Notes under the pieces: generated by a model
The model's database searches: none
Told to the model about the DNA's origin: nothing
The model's input: only the letters and a program-made list of their open reading frames with translations
NCBI GenBank assembly: GCA_023664385.1
Contig: JAMPFU010000019.1
Location: 1-50,819, forward strand
Origin: Clostridium sp.
Lineage (GTDB): Bacteria > Bacillota > Clostridia > Lachnospirales > Lachnospiraceae
Direction: 5' to 3'
Length of the DNA: 50,819 nucleotides
Part shown: piece by piece, positions 42,499 through 50,819 of the stretch
Position numbering within the stretch: position 1 is the stretch's first letter
Layout of the letters: every line of letters starts with the position of its first letter
Position numbers and translations under genes: made by a program

Positions 42499-44802
42499 AT
42501 GAGGCTTGCAATGCATAATCTGAAAAAATCAAAGGGGCAGTACATATCCTTTGGTGTTATGCTTCTGATTACTGCGCTTATTATGAATATTGCCCTTGTT
42601 CTGGCATTTCAGACGCAGGATGCATATGACGATTATTTTGAAAGCTTAGATACGGCAGATGTAAATGTACTGATTCCTAAGCTTCAGGATTATGACGGAC
42701 TTGCAGATAAAATTGCTAAGGTAGACGGTATTTTGGAAGTAGAGGAGCATGAGGGTGTATTTGTGTCAGCTACCGTCCGTGATTTTGCCGATTCGGATTT
42801 TGACATGAATACGGTTTTTTACAATGCAGACAGTGAAAGAAGCTTGAACCGTCTTGAAGTCAGCGAGTGTACCGGCATGACGGACAAAGCGGTACAGGTA
42901 CCCATGTATATGACGGCGCTTGGCGGCTTTTCGGCAGGGGAAGACATTACCTATTCCATAGACGGAACGGATTACACATTTACAATAGACGGCGTGGTTT
43001 CTGAAATGCAGTATGGCAATTATGGTACGGGTCTTATCGGCGCATATCTTCCGAAGGAAGCGTATGATGATTTTGCAAAGGACCATGAAGCAGGACTTGT
43101 TATGGAATATTCCATGAAGGTGACGGACGGTGCGGATTTAACGGATGTAAAAAATGATATTACAAAGCTTCTTTCCGATGAAGGAATTGCAATGCTCAAG
43201 ATAAATGACCGTGACACCTCAAAGCAGGCGCGTACAATGGTATGTAATCTTTTGATTGTAATATTTATCGCACTTGCGGCAATCATACTGATTGTCAGTA
43301 TATTTTTAAGTAATTTCCGTATCAGGAATACAATTGAGGAAGAAATGACGGATATGGGTGTTTTAAAGGCACTTGGCTACACAAGCAGCATGATTATACG
43401 CTCATCGGTTATTCCGTATACGCTGGTAGGTGGAATTTCAGCACTGATAGGAACGATTATCTCCATATTTTTAATTCCTTCGGTTGCCAGCATATTGGCA
43501 GTGCAGTCGGGATTTTCCTTTACGCCTGACCTCGATATTATGGCTGCGCTTTTGACAATCCTAATTCCGACTATCGTAATACTTGCCTTTGCATATATTT
43601 CAGCAAAAAAGATACGGATTCTCCAGCCGATAAATGCAATCAGAGGAATTACAGGTACAGGCGTGGACAAAAATCATTTTCCACTTGAAAGCACGAAAAC
43701 AGGAATTGGCTTTACGCTGATATTGAAGCAGATTGCTTCGTCAGCAGGTCAGAATGTGCTGCTTTTTGCAGTTTCCTTTGGCATCACGGTACTGCTGGCA
43801 TTTGCGGGCACGCTTTTTTATAATGTAAATATTAAGCCTGATAATTTTATGGATACACTTTCTGAGGAGACGCCTGCTGTAATATTTACGGCGAAGGAGG
43901 GCAAGCTTGAGGAATTAAAAACAAAGCTTGAAAATGATACGGATGTGGAGCTTGTGCTTGAATATGCGACTGTACAGGCAAGCTATGCAGACGGAAGCCT
44001 TACCACATTTGTATGCGAGGATTTCTCCCTTGTTACAAATGATATATGCTATGAGGGAAAAAATCCTGTGGCAGATAATGAAATTGCAATCGGAAGCGCC
44101 CTGTCAGACAAATACGATATCGGAAGTGAAATTGAGCTTACGGTTGGAGATAATTCTGCCATGTATACCGTTACGGGATATGTGCAGAGTATAAATAATA
44201 CTGGTGAGGTATGCGAGTTAAGCAAAAAGGGCTATGAAAGGATAAGTGAAAATCTTTTAAGCACCCTTAATGTTTACGCAGACCATGTTACTGTAGAGGA
44301 TTTTATTGATAAATGGGAAACGGATTATCCGGAGCTTATAACCGATACGCTTAATTATAAAAAACTGGCGGAAAACGGACAGAAGATGTATTCCGGCATT
44401 GTTTCGGCTGTGACAATTGTACTCTTTATCATTTCTGTGCTTGTTGTGCTGCTTGTCATGTATATTATCATAAATTCAATGCTCACACGCCGCAGGCAGG
44501 AGTTTGGAATTTATAAGGCAATCGGCTACTCCAGCAGACAGCTTGTTACGCAGTCGGCACTTGGCTTTGTTCCGGTAATCGGTTTGGCATCGGTTATATC
44601 TGCTGTTATGGGACTTATGTATATGCCTGCAATTGATAATGTTATTTTTGGTATGCTCGGTGCAATGAAAAACCATTTTGAGGTACCGCTTTGGTTTCTG
44701 CTTATTTTCTCATTGCTCTTCACATTTGCAAGCTTTATAATTAGTGTGTTGCTTGCGGCGCCGATTAAGAAAATAACTGCATATTCACTTTTGAAGGAGT
44801 AA
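42499..44802 (+). CDS. ABC transporter permease, FtsX/MacB type
   Basis: 767 residues from ATG 42499 (GGGGTGG upstream). TM1 is at about 15-38. A long extracytoplasmic loop (about 40-250) is followed by an FtsX block with three TMs (about 250-385: NLLIVIFIALAAIILIV, IEEEMTDMGVLKALGYTSS). A second half repeats the plan, with a TM at about 415-440, an external domain, and a C-terminal FtsX block (MLTRRRQEFGIYKAIGYSSRQLV). This duplicated layout fits MacB- or BceB-like exporters. It is translationally linked to the ATPase and followed five bases later by the regulator. Confidence 0.92.
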   Translation: MRLAMHNLKKSKGQYISFGVMLLITALIMNIALVLAFQTQDAYDDYFESLDTADVNVLIPKLQDYDGLADKIAKVDGILEVEEHEGVFVSATVRDFADSDFDMNTVFYNADSERSLNRLEVSECTGMTDKAVQVPMYMTALGGFSAGEDITYSIDGTDYTFTIDGVVSEMQYGNYGTGLIGAYLPKEAYDDFAKDHEAGLVMEYSMKVTDGADLTDVKNDITKLLSDEGIAMLKINDRDTSKQARTMVCNLLIVIFIALAAIILIVSIFLSNFRIRNTIEEEMTDMGVLKALGYTSSMIIRSSVIPYTLVGGISALIGTIISIFLIPSVASILAVQSGFSFTPDLDIMAALLTILIPTIVILAFAYISAKKIRILQPINAIRGITGTGVDKNHFPLESTKTGIGFTLILKQIASSAGQNVLLFAVSFGITVLLAFAGTLFYNVNIKPDNFMDTLSEETPAVIFTAKEGKLEELKTKLENDTDVELVLEYATVQASYADGSLTTFVCEDFSLVTNDICYEGKNPVADNEIAIGSALSDKYDIGSEIELTVGDNSAMYTVTGYVQSINNTGEVCELSKKGYERISENLLSTLNVYADHVTVEDFIDKWETDYPELITDTLNYKKLAENGQKMYSGIVSAVTIVLFIISVLVVLLVMYIIINSMLTRRRQEFGIYKAIGYSSRQLVTQSALGFVPVIGLASVISAVMGLMYMPAIDNVIFGMLGAMKNHFEVPLWFLLIFSLLFTFASFIISVLLAAPIKKITAYSLLKE

Positions 44803-44807
44803 CTATT

Positions 44808-45677
44808 ATGGATTTTTCAGAAAAAATTAGAAACATACGAAAAAAACAGGGGTTGTCCCAGGAACAGCTTGCAGAAAAAATAGGCGTGTCAAGACAGGCA
44901 ATCACAAAATGGGAGACAGGAAAAGGGCTTCCCGATATGGAAAATATGATAATCATGTCAGAGATATTTAAGACAACAATTGATGAGCTTGTTTCATCTG
45001 ATGTACCTGATAAGGAGGAGGTTAAGATATACGAAAGCGAGACGGTATATGATATTGACTGCGAAAATCACTTCGACATTAATCTCGGAAGTGCAAATGC
45101 AGTTACCTTATCCTCAGGTACGGACGAAAAGCTGCATATATGTCTGAAATCAGATAAGTTTTCCGACATTGGAAGCATATTTAAAATAAAGCTTAACGGC
45201 AAGAAAAATAAGCTGGACATAGAATGTATCAATAAAAATAAAATAAGCCGTTTTGAGGCGGAGGAGGCTTTAAATGTCGACATCAGGCTGCCTGAAAAAT
45301 ATGCCGACCACTGCGAGCTTGCCGCCTCGGTGCGGTATTTGGATATAAAAGGACTTAACATAAGAAGGCTTGAATATGACGGGGATGCCGCGCAGGTTAT
45401 GATAACAAACAGCAAAGGAAGTCTTGAGTTTACCTCTAAGACCGATTATGACGTAACGGTTGATACTATAACGGGCAGGCTGGATTTTTATCAATTTAAC
45501 GCAAAAGCGATTGTCCATGTCAGGCGGGAAAATTGTCCGAAGCTGGTAAATAAGGGCAGAAGGTGTAAGACCTATTTTTTGCAAGGCGAAGAAGGCGAAG
45601 CGAATTTGAAAACTGATACGGAAAATGTGCTTAGTGTTTCAGGCATTGGCTCGGAGCTTATTGTAGACCTAATATAG
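44808..45677 (+). CDS. XRE-family regulator with C-terminal beta-repeat (DUF4097-like) domain
   Basis: 289 residues. The N-terminal helix-turn-helix (about 6-60: IRNIRKKQGLSQEQLAEKIGVSRQAITKWETGKGLPD) is a canonical XRE domain. The remainder has regularly spaced beta strands (ITNSKGSLEFTSKTDYDVTVDTITG) similar to the DUF4097 adhesin-like beta-helix fold. The DNA-binding plus DUF4097 combination next to an ABC exporter suggests it controls that transporter. The start follows AGGAG by seven bases, in the same transcript as the permease. Confidence 0.88.
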   Translation: MDFSEKIRNIRKKQGLSQEQLAEKIGVSRQAITKWETGKGLPDMENMIIMSEIFKTTIDELVSSDVPDKEEVKIYESETVYDIDCENHFDINLGSANAVTLSSGTDEKLHICLKSDKFSDIGSIFKIKLNGKKNKLDIECINKNKISRFEAEEALNVDIRLPEKYADHCELAASVRYLDIKGLNIRRLEYDGDAAQVMITNSKGSLEFTSKTDYDVTVDTITGRLDFYQFNAKAIVHVRRENCPKLVNKGRRCKTYFLQGEEGEANLKTDTENVLSVSGIGSELIVDLI

Positions 45678-45825
45678 GGAATAAAACGCAAATAAACACA
45701 ATAACTATAGAAATTTATTTTCATGTATGGTAAAATTGTTAGCATATAATTTTATGAGATATTTTATCTTTTGAAAAAGCAGGATGGTTTTCATTAAGGG
45801 TACATTTGACATTGGAGGAATAACT

Positions 45826-47394
45826 ATGTATCATCATTCTTTTTTATTTAAAATTATAAGCGAGAACAATAAAGTTGAAGCTGCACTAAAGGAGGTTACG
45901 CCTTTAGAGGACTGTGATTATACATTTGAGTCGATTCCGGCTGTGGTGGCAGATACAGGCAAGCCTGATTTGGCTTACATTTATGATTGTATTGGCAAAT
46001 CGGAGTTTCATGGACATGATATAAGCAGCGCAGAATGTGTTTTGCTTATCGATAACGAAAATCCGTTGCTCAAGGATAAGGATATTGTATCTTATGTAAG
46101 TGATTTGTGGGTTGTATCTGAGGATTATGACAGCGAGCTTCTGCAAATTCATTTTGGGCGTCTTGCCAATAGGATGAAGAAGGACGCCGACGCAAGAAAG
46201 TACGGAATTTGTTTTGATACCATTCTTAACAGCGTGCCTGATATTGCGTGGTTCAAGGACACTGTGGGCTCCCATCTGATTGTCAACGACAGCTTTTGCG
46301 ATATGGTTGGAAAAACAAAGGAGCAGATATATAAAAAAGGACATTGTTACATATGGGATGCAAGCAAGGAGGACGAGGAGGTCTGTCTGAAAAGTGATGC
46401 CATTATTATGGAAAGCAGACGGACAAATACATTTGAGGAAAGTATAAAGGCTAAGCATGAAATACGTCTGTTAAAGAGCTATAAGTCTGCACTAGTTGAT
46501 ACGGATGGAGAGATTTTCGGAACTTGTGGAATTGCCCATGATGTAACGGAGCTTAAAAATATAAGCACGGAGCTAGATATGATCCTTGACAGTATGCCTT
46601 ATGCTGTTCTTGTAGAATCTGTTGATAATATTGTTTTCAATAAAAATAAAAAATTTGATGAGTATTTTCCTGCATTTGGCGATATTATCGGAAAATCAAG
46701 TGAAGCATGGAAGAAAAGCTTGGCAAAGAAGCTTTTAGTCGAGGATGAAATTAAAGAAATTGTTACATTAGCCGGTGATGACGAGCGTGTCCTTGTATTT
46801 GATGAGGAGTCGATTATGGATGGCGCTGGTGGAACGATAGGTAAGCTGGTTACGCTTACGGATATCACCCTGGAGCGGAGCATTTCCCGCAGAAATGAAT
46901 ATAGGGCCAATACGGACTTCCTTACAAAATTAAGTAACCGCAGAGGTCTTATGAGCTTCCTTGAGGAAGTGTATGATCAAAAAAATATTACGCTTATTAT
47001 GCTTGATCTTGATAATTTCAAGCAGGTAAATGATACGTATGGTCACGAGGCAGGAGATAATGCCTTGGTAAAAACAGCCCAAATCCTGAATGAATGTTTT
47101 TCAGAAGCATTTATTTCCAGAATGGGCGGCGACGAATTTCTGATTGTTGTATGCGACAAGGAAGAATCACAAACAATTAGAGACACAAAGCATCTACTTT
47201 ATACGATGAGAACTGAGTACGAAAGTCAAAAGGAATTTCAGGGTATTACTGCCAGTGCCGGTATTGTTTCCAAGGAGAAGCTTGATACAAAAGAGAAAAA
47301 TGTATCTGATATTTTACAGATGGCAGACGAGATGCTTTACAAGGCAAAAAATAACGGAAAGAATTGCTGCTTTGTTTATGGCGAAGACAATTAG
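45826..47394 (+). CDS. diguanylate cyclase with PAS-like sensory domains
   Basis: 522 residues from ATG 45826 (GGAGGA eight bases upstream). Residues 1-125 are of unknown type. A PAS domain is at about 130-250 (FDTILNSVPDIAWFKDTVGSHLIVND) with a PAC-like FGTCGIAHDVTELK, and a second PAS-like segment is at about 255-365. The GGDEF domain (about 380-520) has FLTKLSNRRGL, DLDNFKQVNDTYGHEAGDN and the intact RMGGDEF. It makes cyclic di-GMP. The RxxD inhibitory site expected just before GGDEF reads FSEA, so product feedback at that site is probably lost. Confidence 0.94.
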   Translation: MYHHSFLFKIISENNKVEAALKEVTPLEDCDYTFESIPAVVADTGKPDLAYIYDCIGKSEFHGHDISSAECVLLIDNENPLLKDKDIVSYVSDLWVVSEDYDSELLQIHFGRLANRMKKDADARKYGICFDTILNSVPDIAWFKDTVGSHLIVNDSFCDMVGKTKEQIYKKGHCYIWDASKEDEEVCLKSDAIIMESRRTNTFEESIKAKHEIRLLKSYKSALVDTDGEIFGTCGIAHDVTELKNISTELDMILDSMPYAVLVESVDNIVFNKNKKFDEYFPAFGDIIGKSSEAWKKSLAKKLLVEDEIKEIVTLAGDDERVLVFDEESIMDGAGGTIGKLVTLTDITLERSISRRNEYRANTDFLTKLSNRRGLMSFLEEVYDQKNITLIMLDLDNFKQVNDTYGHEAGDNALVKTAQILNECFSEAFISRMGGDEFLIVVCDKEESQTIRDTKHLLYTMRTEYESQKEFQGITASAGIVSKEKLDTKEKNVSDILQMADEMLYKAKNNGKNCCFVYGEDN

Positions 47395-47404
47395 GTGTTA
47401 AATT

Positions 47405-48934
47405 TTGAAACGACATAATATTATTAAGGAAAAGATGAAGGAATCTGTTTCATCTGTATTACCAATTGCATGTATTGTTCTTGTATTATGTCTTTTTGTC
47501 GTGCCTATAAGCAGTGGGCTAGTGCTGTCATTTTTAATTGGAACGGCTATGATTATTGTCGGTATGTGTCTTTTTACCATCGGAGCAGATTTGTCAATGA
47601 CGCAGATTGGAAGTCATATAGGAGCTAAAATGACAAATACCCGCAAGCTGTGGTTTATTATGCTTTTAAGCTTTGTGCTCGGCATTGTAATTACGGTTGC
47701 AGAGCCTGATTTGCAGGTGCTTGCGGCAAATGTTCCGGAAATTGATACAAAGGTGCTTGTTGCAACGGTATCTGTGGGAGTCGGCTTTTTCCTTATGGTC
47801 AGCATGCTTCGTATTCTTTTCGGCATTCCGATGAAGTGGCTTTTATTAGGTCTTTATGGAATTGTATTTCTTTTAGCATATCTTTCAGATGAAAATTTTT
47901 TATCGGTTGCTTTTGATTCGGGCGGCGTGACTACGGGACCTATGACCGTTCCGTTTATTATGTCCATGGGTGTGGGTGTTGCGTCCATCCGTAGTGATGA
48001 AAAAGCAAAATCTGACAGCTTCGGTTTGATTGCACTTTGCTCAATTGGTCCGATTCTTGCTGTGCTGATTCTTGGCTTTATATACAATAATAATACGTCT
48101 GAAGCGTCAGCCATGCTTGTGAATGAATTTGCAGTTTCCGTTGACATTGGCAAGGGGTATCTTGCTGCATTTCCCGATTATTTTTATGAGGTGGTTGTTG
48201 CGCTTTTCCCTATTTTTGTTTTCTTTCTGATTTTTCAAATTTTCTCCCTTAAATTGGAAAAACGTCCATTTAAGAAAATAGTAGTAGGTATTGTATTTAC
48301 ATATATAGGTCTTGTGCTTTTTCTTACGGGAGTGAATGTCGGCTTTTCCTCCTTGGGATATGTGCTCGGAGGTGCGCTTGTCGAAAAAAACATGACATGG
48401 ATGATTGTTCCCCTTGCCATGGTAATGGGATGGTTTATCATTAATGCGGAGCCTGCCGTACATGTCCTGAATAAACAGGTTGCAGAGCTTTCTGCAGGTG
48501 CAATTTCGGAAAAAACAATGGGAAGAACGCTGTCCATAGCAGTGTCCATTGCCATGGGAATTGCCATGATACGTGTTTTGACCGGCATACCGATTATATG
48601 GTTCGTCCTCATTGGCTATATCATTGCGCTTTTATTGGCATTTTTTGTTCCTGCAACCTTTACGGCAATTGCCTTTGATGCGGGAGGCGTTGCGTCCGGT
48701 CCTATGGCAGCAACCTTTATGCTTCCATTTGCTATGGGAATTTGTAATGTAATCGGTGGAAATGTAATGACAGATGCTTTTGGGCTTGTTGCCATAGTTG
48801 CAATGATGCCGCTGATTACCGTGCAGATTATGGGTGCCATATCCACATTAAAATCAACGGAAAAAGCTGCTGCTTTGGATTTTGTCAGTGCTTACGGCGA
48901 TGATGAGACAATCGAATTGTGGGAGGTGTCGTAA
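47405..48934 (+). CDS. DUF1538 polytopic membrane protein (putative transporter)
   Basis: 509 residues with a TTG start at 47405 preceded by AGGTG. The protein is an internal duplication: each half has about six membrane segments and a matching signature, AFDSGGVTTGPMTVPF in the first half and AFDAGGVASGPMAATF in the second. This is typical of DUF1538, thought to be a transporter of unknown substrate. The next gene, with no bases between, encodes a PII-like protein, which suggests a regulated transporter pair, as with AmtB-GlnK (inference). Confidence 0.9.
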   Translation: MKRHNIIKEKMKESVSSVLPIACIVLVLCLFVVPISSGLVLSFLIGTAMIIVGMCLFTIGADLSMTQIGSHIGAKMTNTRKLWFIMLLSFVLGIVITVAEPDLQVLAANVPEIDTKVLVATVSVGVGFFLMVSMLRILFGIPMKWLLLGLYGIVFLLAYLSDENFLSVAFDSGGVTTGPMTVPFIMSMGVGVASIRSDEKAKSDSFGLIALCSIGPILAVLILGFIYNNNTSEASAMLVNEFAVSVDIGKGYLAAFPDYFYEVVVALFPIFVFFLIFQIFSLKLEKRPFKKIVVGIVFTYIGLVLFLTGVNVGFSSLGYVLGGALVEKNMTWMIVPLAMVMGWFIINAEPAVHVLNKQVAELSAGAISEKTMGRTLSIAVSIAMGIAMIRVLTGIPIIWFVLIGYIIALLLAFFVPATFTAIAFDAGGVASGPMAATFMLPFAMGICNVIGGNVMTDAFGLVAIVAMMPLITVQIMGAISTLKSTEKAAALDFVSAYGDDETIELWEVS

Positions 48935-49609
48935 ATGGAGCTTTATTATGTTTTTGCAATTATAGATAGAAGCAGGGTCAGGGAGCTGCAGGATATATGT
49001 GATGAGCTTGCGCTTTCCATCGTGCTTACAAAGCTGGGAAAGGGCACTGCAACATCGGAGCATCTGCTGTTGTATGACCTTCAACAGACAGAGAAAGCCG
49101 TTATAGGAACAATCGTAACGCAAGCGTCAATGAAGCAGCTTATGAAGGCGGCAAAATGGAAGATGTATATTGATATACCGGGAAATGGAATTATGATGGC
49201 GATACCGATAAAGAGCGTCAGCGGTGGTAAAAATTTAGCATATCTTACAGATGGTCAGGATTTAGGAGGTACAGTACCTGATATGAATTTTAAAAATGAG
49301 CTTATCGTTGTTATATTAAATGAAGGACATGCAGATATGGTTATGGATGCGGCAAGAAGCGCCAATGCGACAGGCGGAACCATTCTTCATGCAAAGGGAA
49401 CAGGAGGACAGAAGGCTGAAAAATTTTTCGGCGTGTCCCTTGCTCAGGAAAAGGATATGATATATATTCTTGCGCCTTCAGGCAAAAAATCTGATATTAT
49501 GAAGGCAATTAACCAAAATTGCGGGACAAATACTCCGGCAGGAGCTATCTGCTTTTCACTGCCTGTATCGGAGGTGGCAGGCTTGAGAAGATTGGATGAT
49601 GAGGCATAA
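48935..49609 (+). CDS. PII-like regulatory protein, two tandem domains
   Basis: 224 residues, starting immediately after the DUF1538 stop (TAA-ATG). The first half starts MELYYVFAIIDRSRVRELQDICDE and the second has NELIVVILNEGHADMVMDAARSANATGGTILHAKGTGG, a PII-type beta-alpha-beta unit with a GTIL(H) T-loop-like turn. The two halves look like tandem ferredoxin-like folds. The classical PII uridylylation Tyr motif is not visible. It probably senses a nucleotide or anion and gates the upstream membrane protein (inference). Confidence 0.82.
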   Translation: MELYYVFAIIDRSRVRELQDICDELALSIVLTKLGKGTATSEHLLLYDLQQTEKAVIGTIVTQASMKQLMKAAKWKMYIDIPGNGIMMAIPIKSVSGGKNLAYLTDGQDLGGTVPDMNFKNELIVVILNEGHADMVMDAARSANATGGTILHAKGTGGQKAEKFFGVSLAQEKDMIYILAPSGKKSDIMKAINQNCGTNTPAGAICFSLPVSEVAGLRRLDDEA

Positions 49610-49640
49610 ATTTTACATAGAAAGAAACAGGAGAGTAGTT

Positions 49641-50615
49641 ATGGGTGAGATAAAGAAAATAGCAGTATTAGCAAGCGGAGGTGATGCGCCGGGCATGAAT
49701 TCAGCCATACGTGCTGTTACATTCAGTGCGTATAATTTTGGCATAGAGGTTGTAGGTGTTTTAAGAGGCTATGACGGACTGATTGATTGGGAGACAATGC
49801 AACTATCCTTAGATGACGTCCGTAATATCAATAACCAGGGTGGCACAATTCTTTTCACAAGCAGAAGCGAACGGTTTTTAAAGCCTGAGTACAGAAAGCA
49901 GGCTGCCAAAAATCTGAAAGAAAATAATATAGATGCTGTTGTGGCAATCGGTGGTGACGGAACCTTAAGGGGCGCTATTGAGTTTCAAAAGGAAGGAATC
50001 AATATTATTTGTATTCCGGGAACCATAGACCGTGATGTGGCATGTACGGAATACACCTTGGGCTTTGATACGGCGGCAAATACAGCCATGGAGGCAATAG
50101 ACAGAATCCGGGATTCCTCCGTATCACATGGAAGATGCAGCGTTGTTGAGGTCATGGGAAGAAAGCGGGGCTACATTGCGCTTTGGGCAGGCATGGCAAC
50201 CTCTGCCGACGCTATTGTTCTTCCTGAAAAATGGGACGGAAACTTTAATAGTGTAATAGATGCCATAAAAAAACGTCATATTGACGGACGAAACAGTTAT
50301 CTTGTCGTTGTGGCAGAGGGCGTAATTGATGCCGCTGAGTTGGCAGAGATGATACAGGAAAAAACAGGCATTGAATCCCGTGTATCCGTTTTAGGGTATA
50401 TCCAAAGAGGCGGACAGCCGACTGCAAAGGACAGAATGTATGGCTCGCTCATGGGCGCATATGCAGTGGAGATAATCAAATACGGAAAGAGCAACCGTAT
50501 TGTAGCCATAAAAAATGACCTTCTCATCGATTACGACATAAAGGATGCCGTAAACATACACAACAATATGCTAGATACGTTTCAATATGAGCTTAGCTTA
50601 AAGCTGTCGGAGTAA
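49641..50615 (+). CDS. pfkA: 6-phosphofructokinase with unusual TIDRD motif
   Basis: 324 residues from ATG 49641 (AGGAGAG six bases upstream; the ATG at 49596 lies before that site). N-terminal LASGGDAPGMNSAIRA and IGGDGTLRGA indicate an ATP-type enzyme (Gly at the position that is Asp in PPi enzymes). The catalytic loop is PGTIDRDVACTEYTLGFDTA, where nearly all family members have TIDND and GTD. Both catalytic Asp are kept, but Asn is Arg. MGRKRGYIAL and LGYIQRGGQP are otherwise normal. It may be a secondary PFK with altered regulation or substrate. The last codons and the stop lie in a palindromic element. Confidence 0.88.
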   Translation: MGEIKKIAVLASGGDAPGMNSAIRAVTFSAYNFGIEVVGVLRGYDGLIDWETMQLSLDDVRNINNQGGTILFTSRSERFLKPEYRKQAAKNLKENNIDAVVAIGGDGTLRGAIEFQKEGINIICIPGTIDRDVACTEYTLGFDTAANTAMEAIDRIRDSSVSHGRCSVVEVMGRKRGYIALWAGMATSADAIVLPEKWDGNFNSVIDAIKKRHIDGRNSYLVVVAEGVIDAAELAEMIQEKTGIESRVSVLGYIQRGGQPTAKDRMYGSLMGAYAVEIIKYGKSNRIVAIKNDLLIDYDIKDAVNIHNNMLDTFQYELSLKLSE

Positions 50616-50819
50616 GGATTTAAGGCACATAAGGCAAGCATCTTTTGTTTTGTATTTTTATGGTTATCGGCTATCTTTAGCATATTGATATTTTGCTAAT
50701 ATTCGAACTTCGTTCTATTATGTGAGGCACGGTACGAGTTCAGGGGAGTGACCTGCTGTCCTTTTAGGGACATTTTTATTATAAAACGTGTCGTTCGTGC
50801 AAAAAATGTGTCGTTTATG
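50604..50819. repeat. third copy of the palindromic element, cut by the window edge
   Basis: CTGTCGGAGTAAGGATTTAAGG (50604 onward) matches the end of the 24202 element, followed by TATTTTTATGGTTATCGGC and TATCTTTAGCATATTGATAT, equal to inner parts of that element's right arm read in reverse. The final codons L-S-E and the TAA of pfkA are made of the element's end. Past about 50740 it diverges (GTGTCGTTCGTG...). Confidence 0.75.

Overview
The window looks like chromosomal DNA of an AT-rich, spore-forming Clostridia, most likely a gut Lachnospiraceae. Grounds are sporulation genes (gpr, spoIIP), a FabK-type fatty-acid cluster, pyruvate phosphate dikinase, Rpn-family transposase-like genes, and large secreted proteins with CxxC and aromatic-glycine repeats of the kind common in that family. 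The family assignment is inference. No rRNA, tRNA or CRISPR was seen.

Bases 1-12.7 kb form a fast-evolving surface-protein island bracketed by two Rpn-family genes that share an identical stretch of at least 170 bp. It holds a putative lipoprotein, a small serine recombinase, and four secreted proteins (starts at 2163, 4775, 6367, 9130) that end in the same C-terminal module. Two independent ON/OFF devices can be read from the sequence. First, a ~190-bp segment between the recombinase and the first surface gene is bounded by two 16-bp inverted copies of a dyad recombination site. It carries a good promoter that currently points away from the surface gene, so it is a candidate invertible promoter. 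Second, the last leucine-rich-repeat gene has a run of nine G near its 5' end that shifts the frame; eight G would restore it. Together these suggest a phase-variable surface repertoire, the most interesting content of the window.

Bases 12.9-16.4 kb hold an orphan tubulin/FtsZ-like GTPase, a NimA-like flavin-binding protein and a convergent small membrane protein. Bases 16.6-24.2 kb are the fatty-acid synthesis operon accD-accA-fabH-fabK-fabD-fabG-fabF-fabZ, which lacks acpP, accB and accC. It is followed by a ~530-bp near-perfect palindrome. A 66-bp mini form lies at 26.45 kb and a third copy starts inside the last codons of pfkA at the right edge, so this is a family of dispersed palindromic elements.

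Bases 24.7-35.0 kb are housekeeping and sporulation genes: a HAD phosphatase, a pyridoxamine kinase-like protein, a Cys-rich mini-protein, gpr, spoIIP, lepA, hemW and ppdK. Bases 35.0-38.4 kb contain a NYN-LOTUS RNA-binding protein and then a scrapyard of gene remnants and short repeats. Bases 38.4-50.6 kb hold a DUF3137 protein, a chemoreceptor, an ABC exporter with its XRE-type regulator, a diguanylate cyclase, a DUF1538 membrane protein paired with a PII-like protein, and a 6-phosphofructokinase with an unusual active-site motif.
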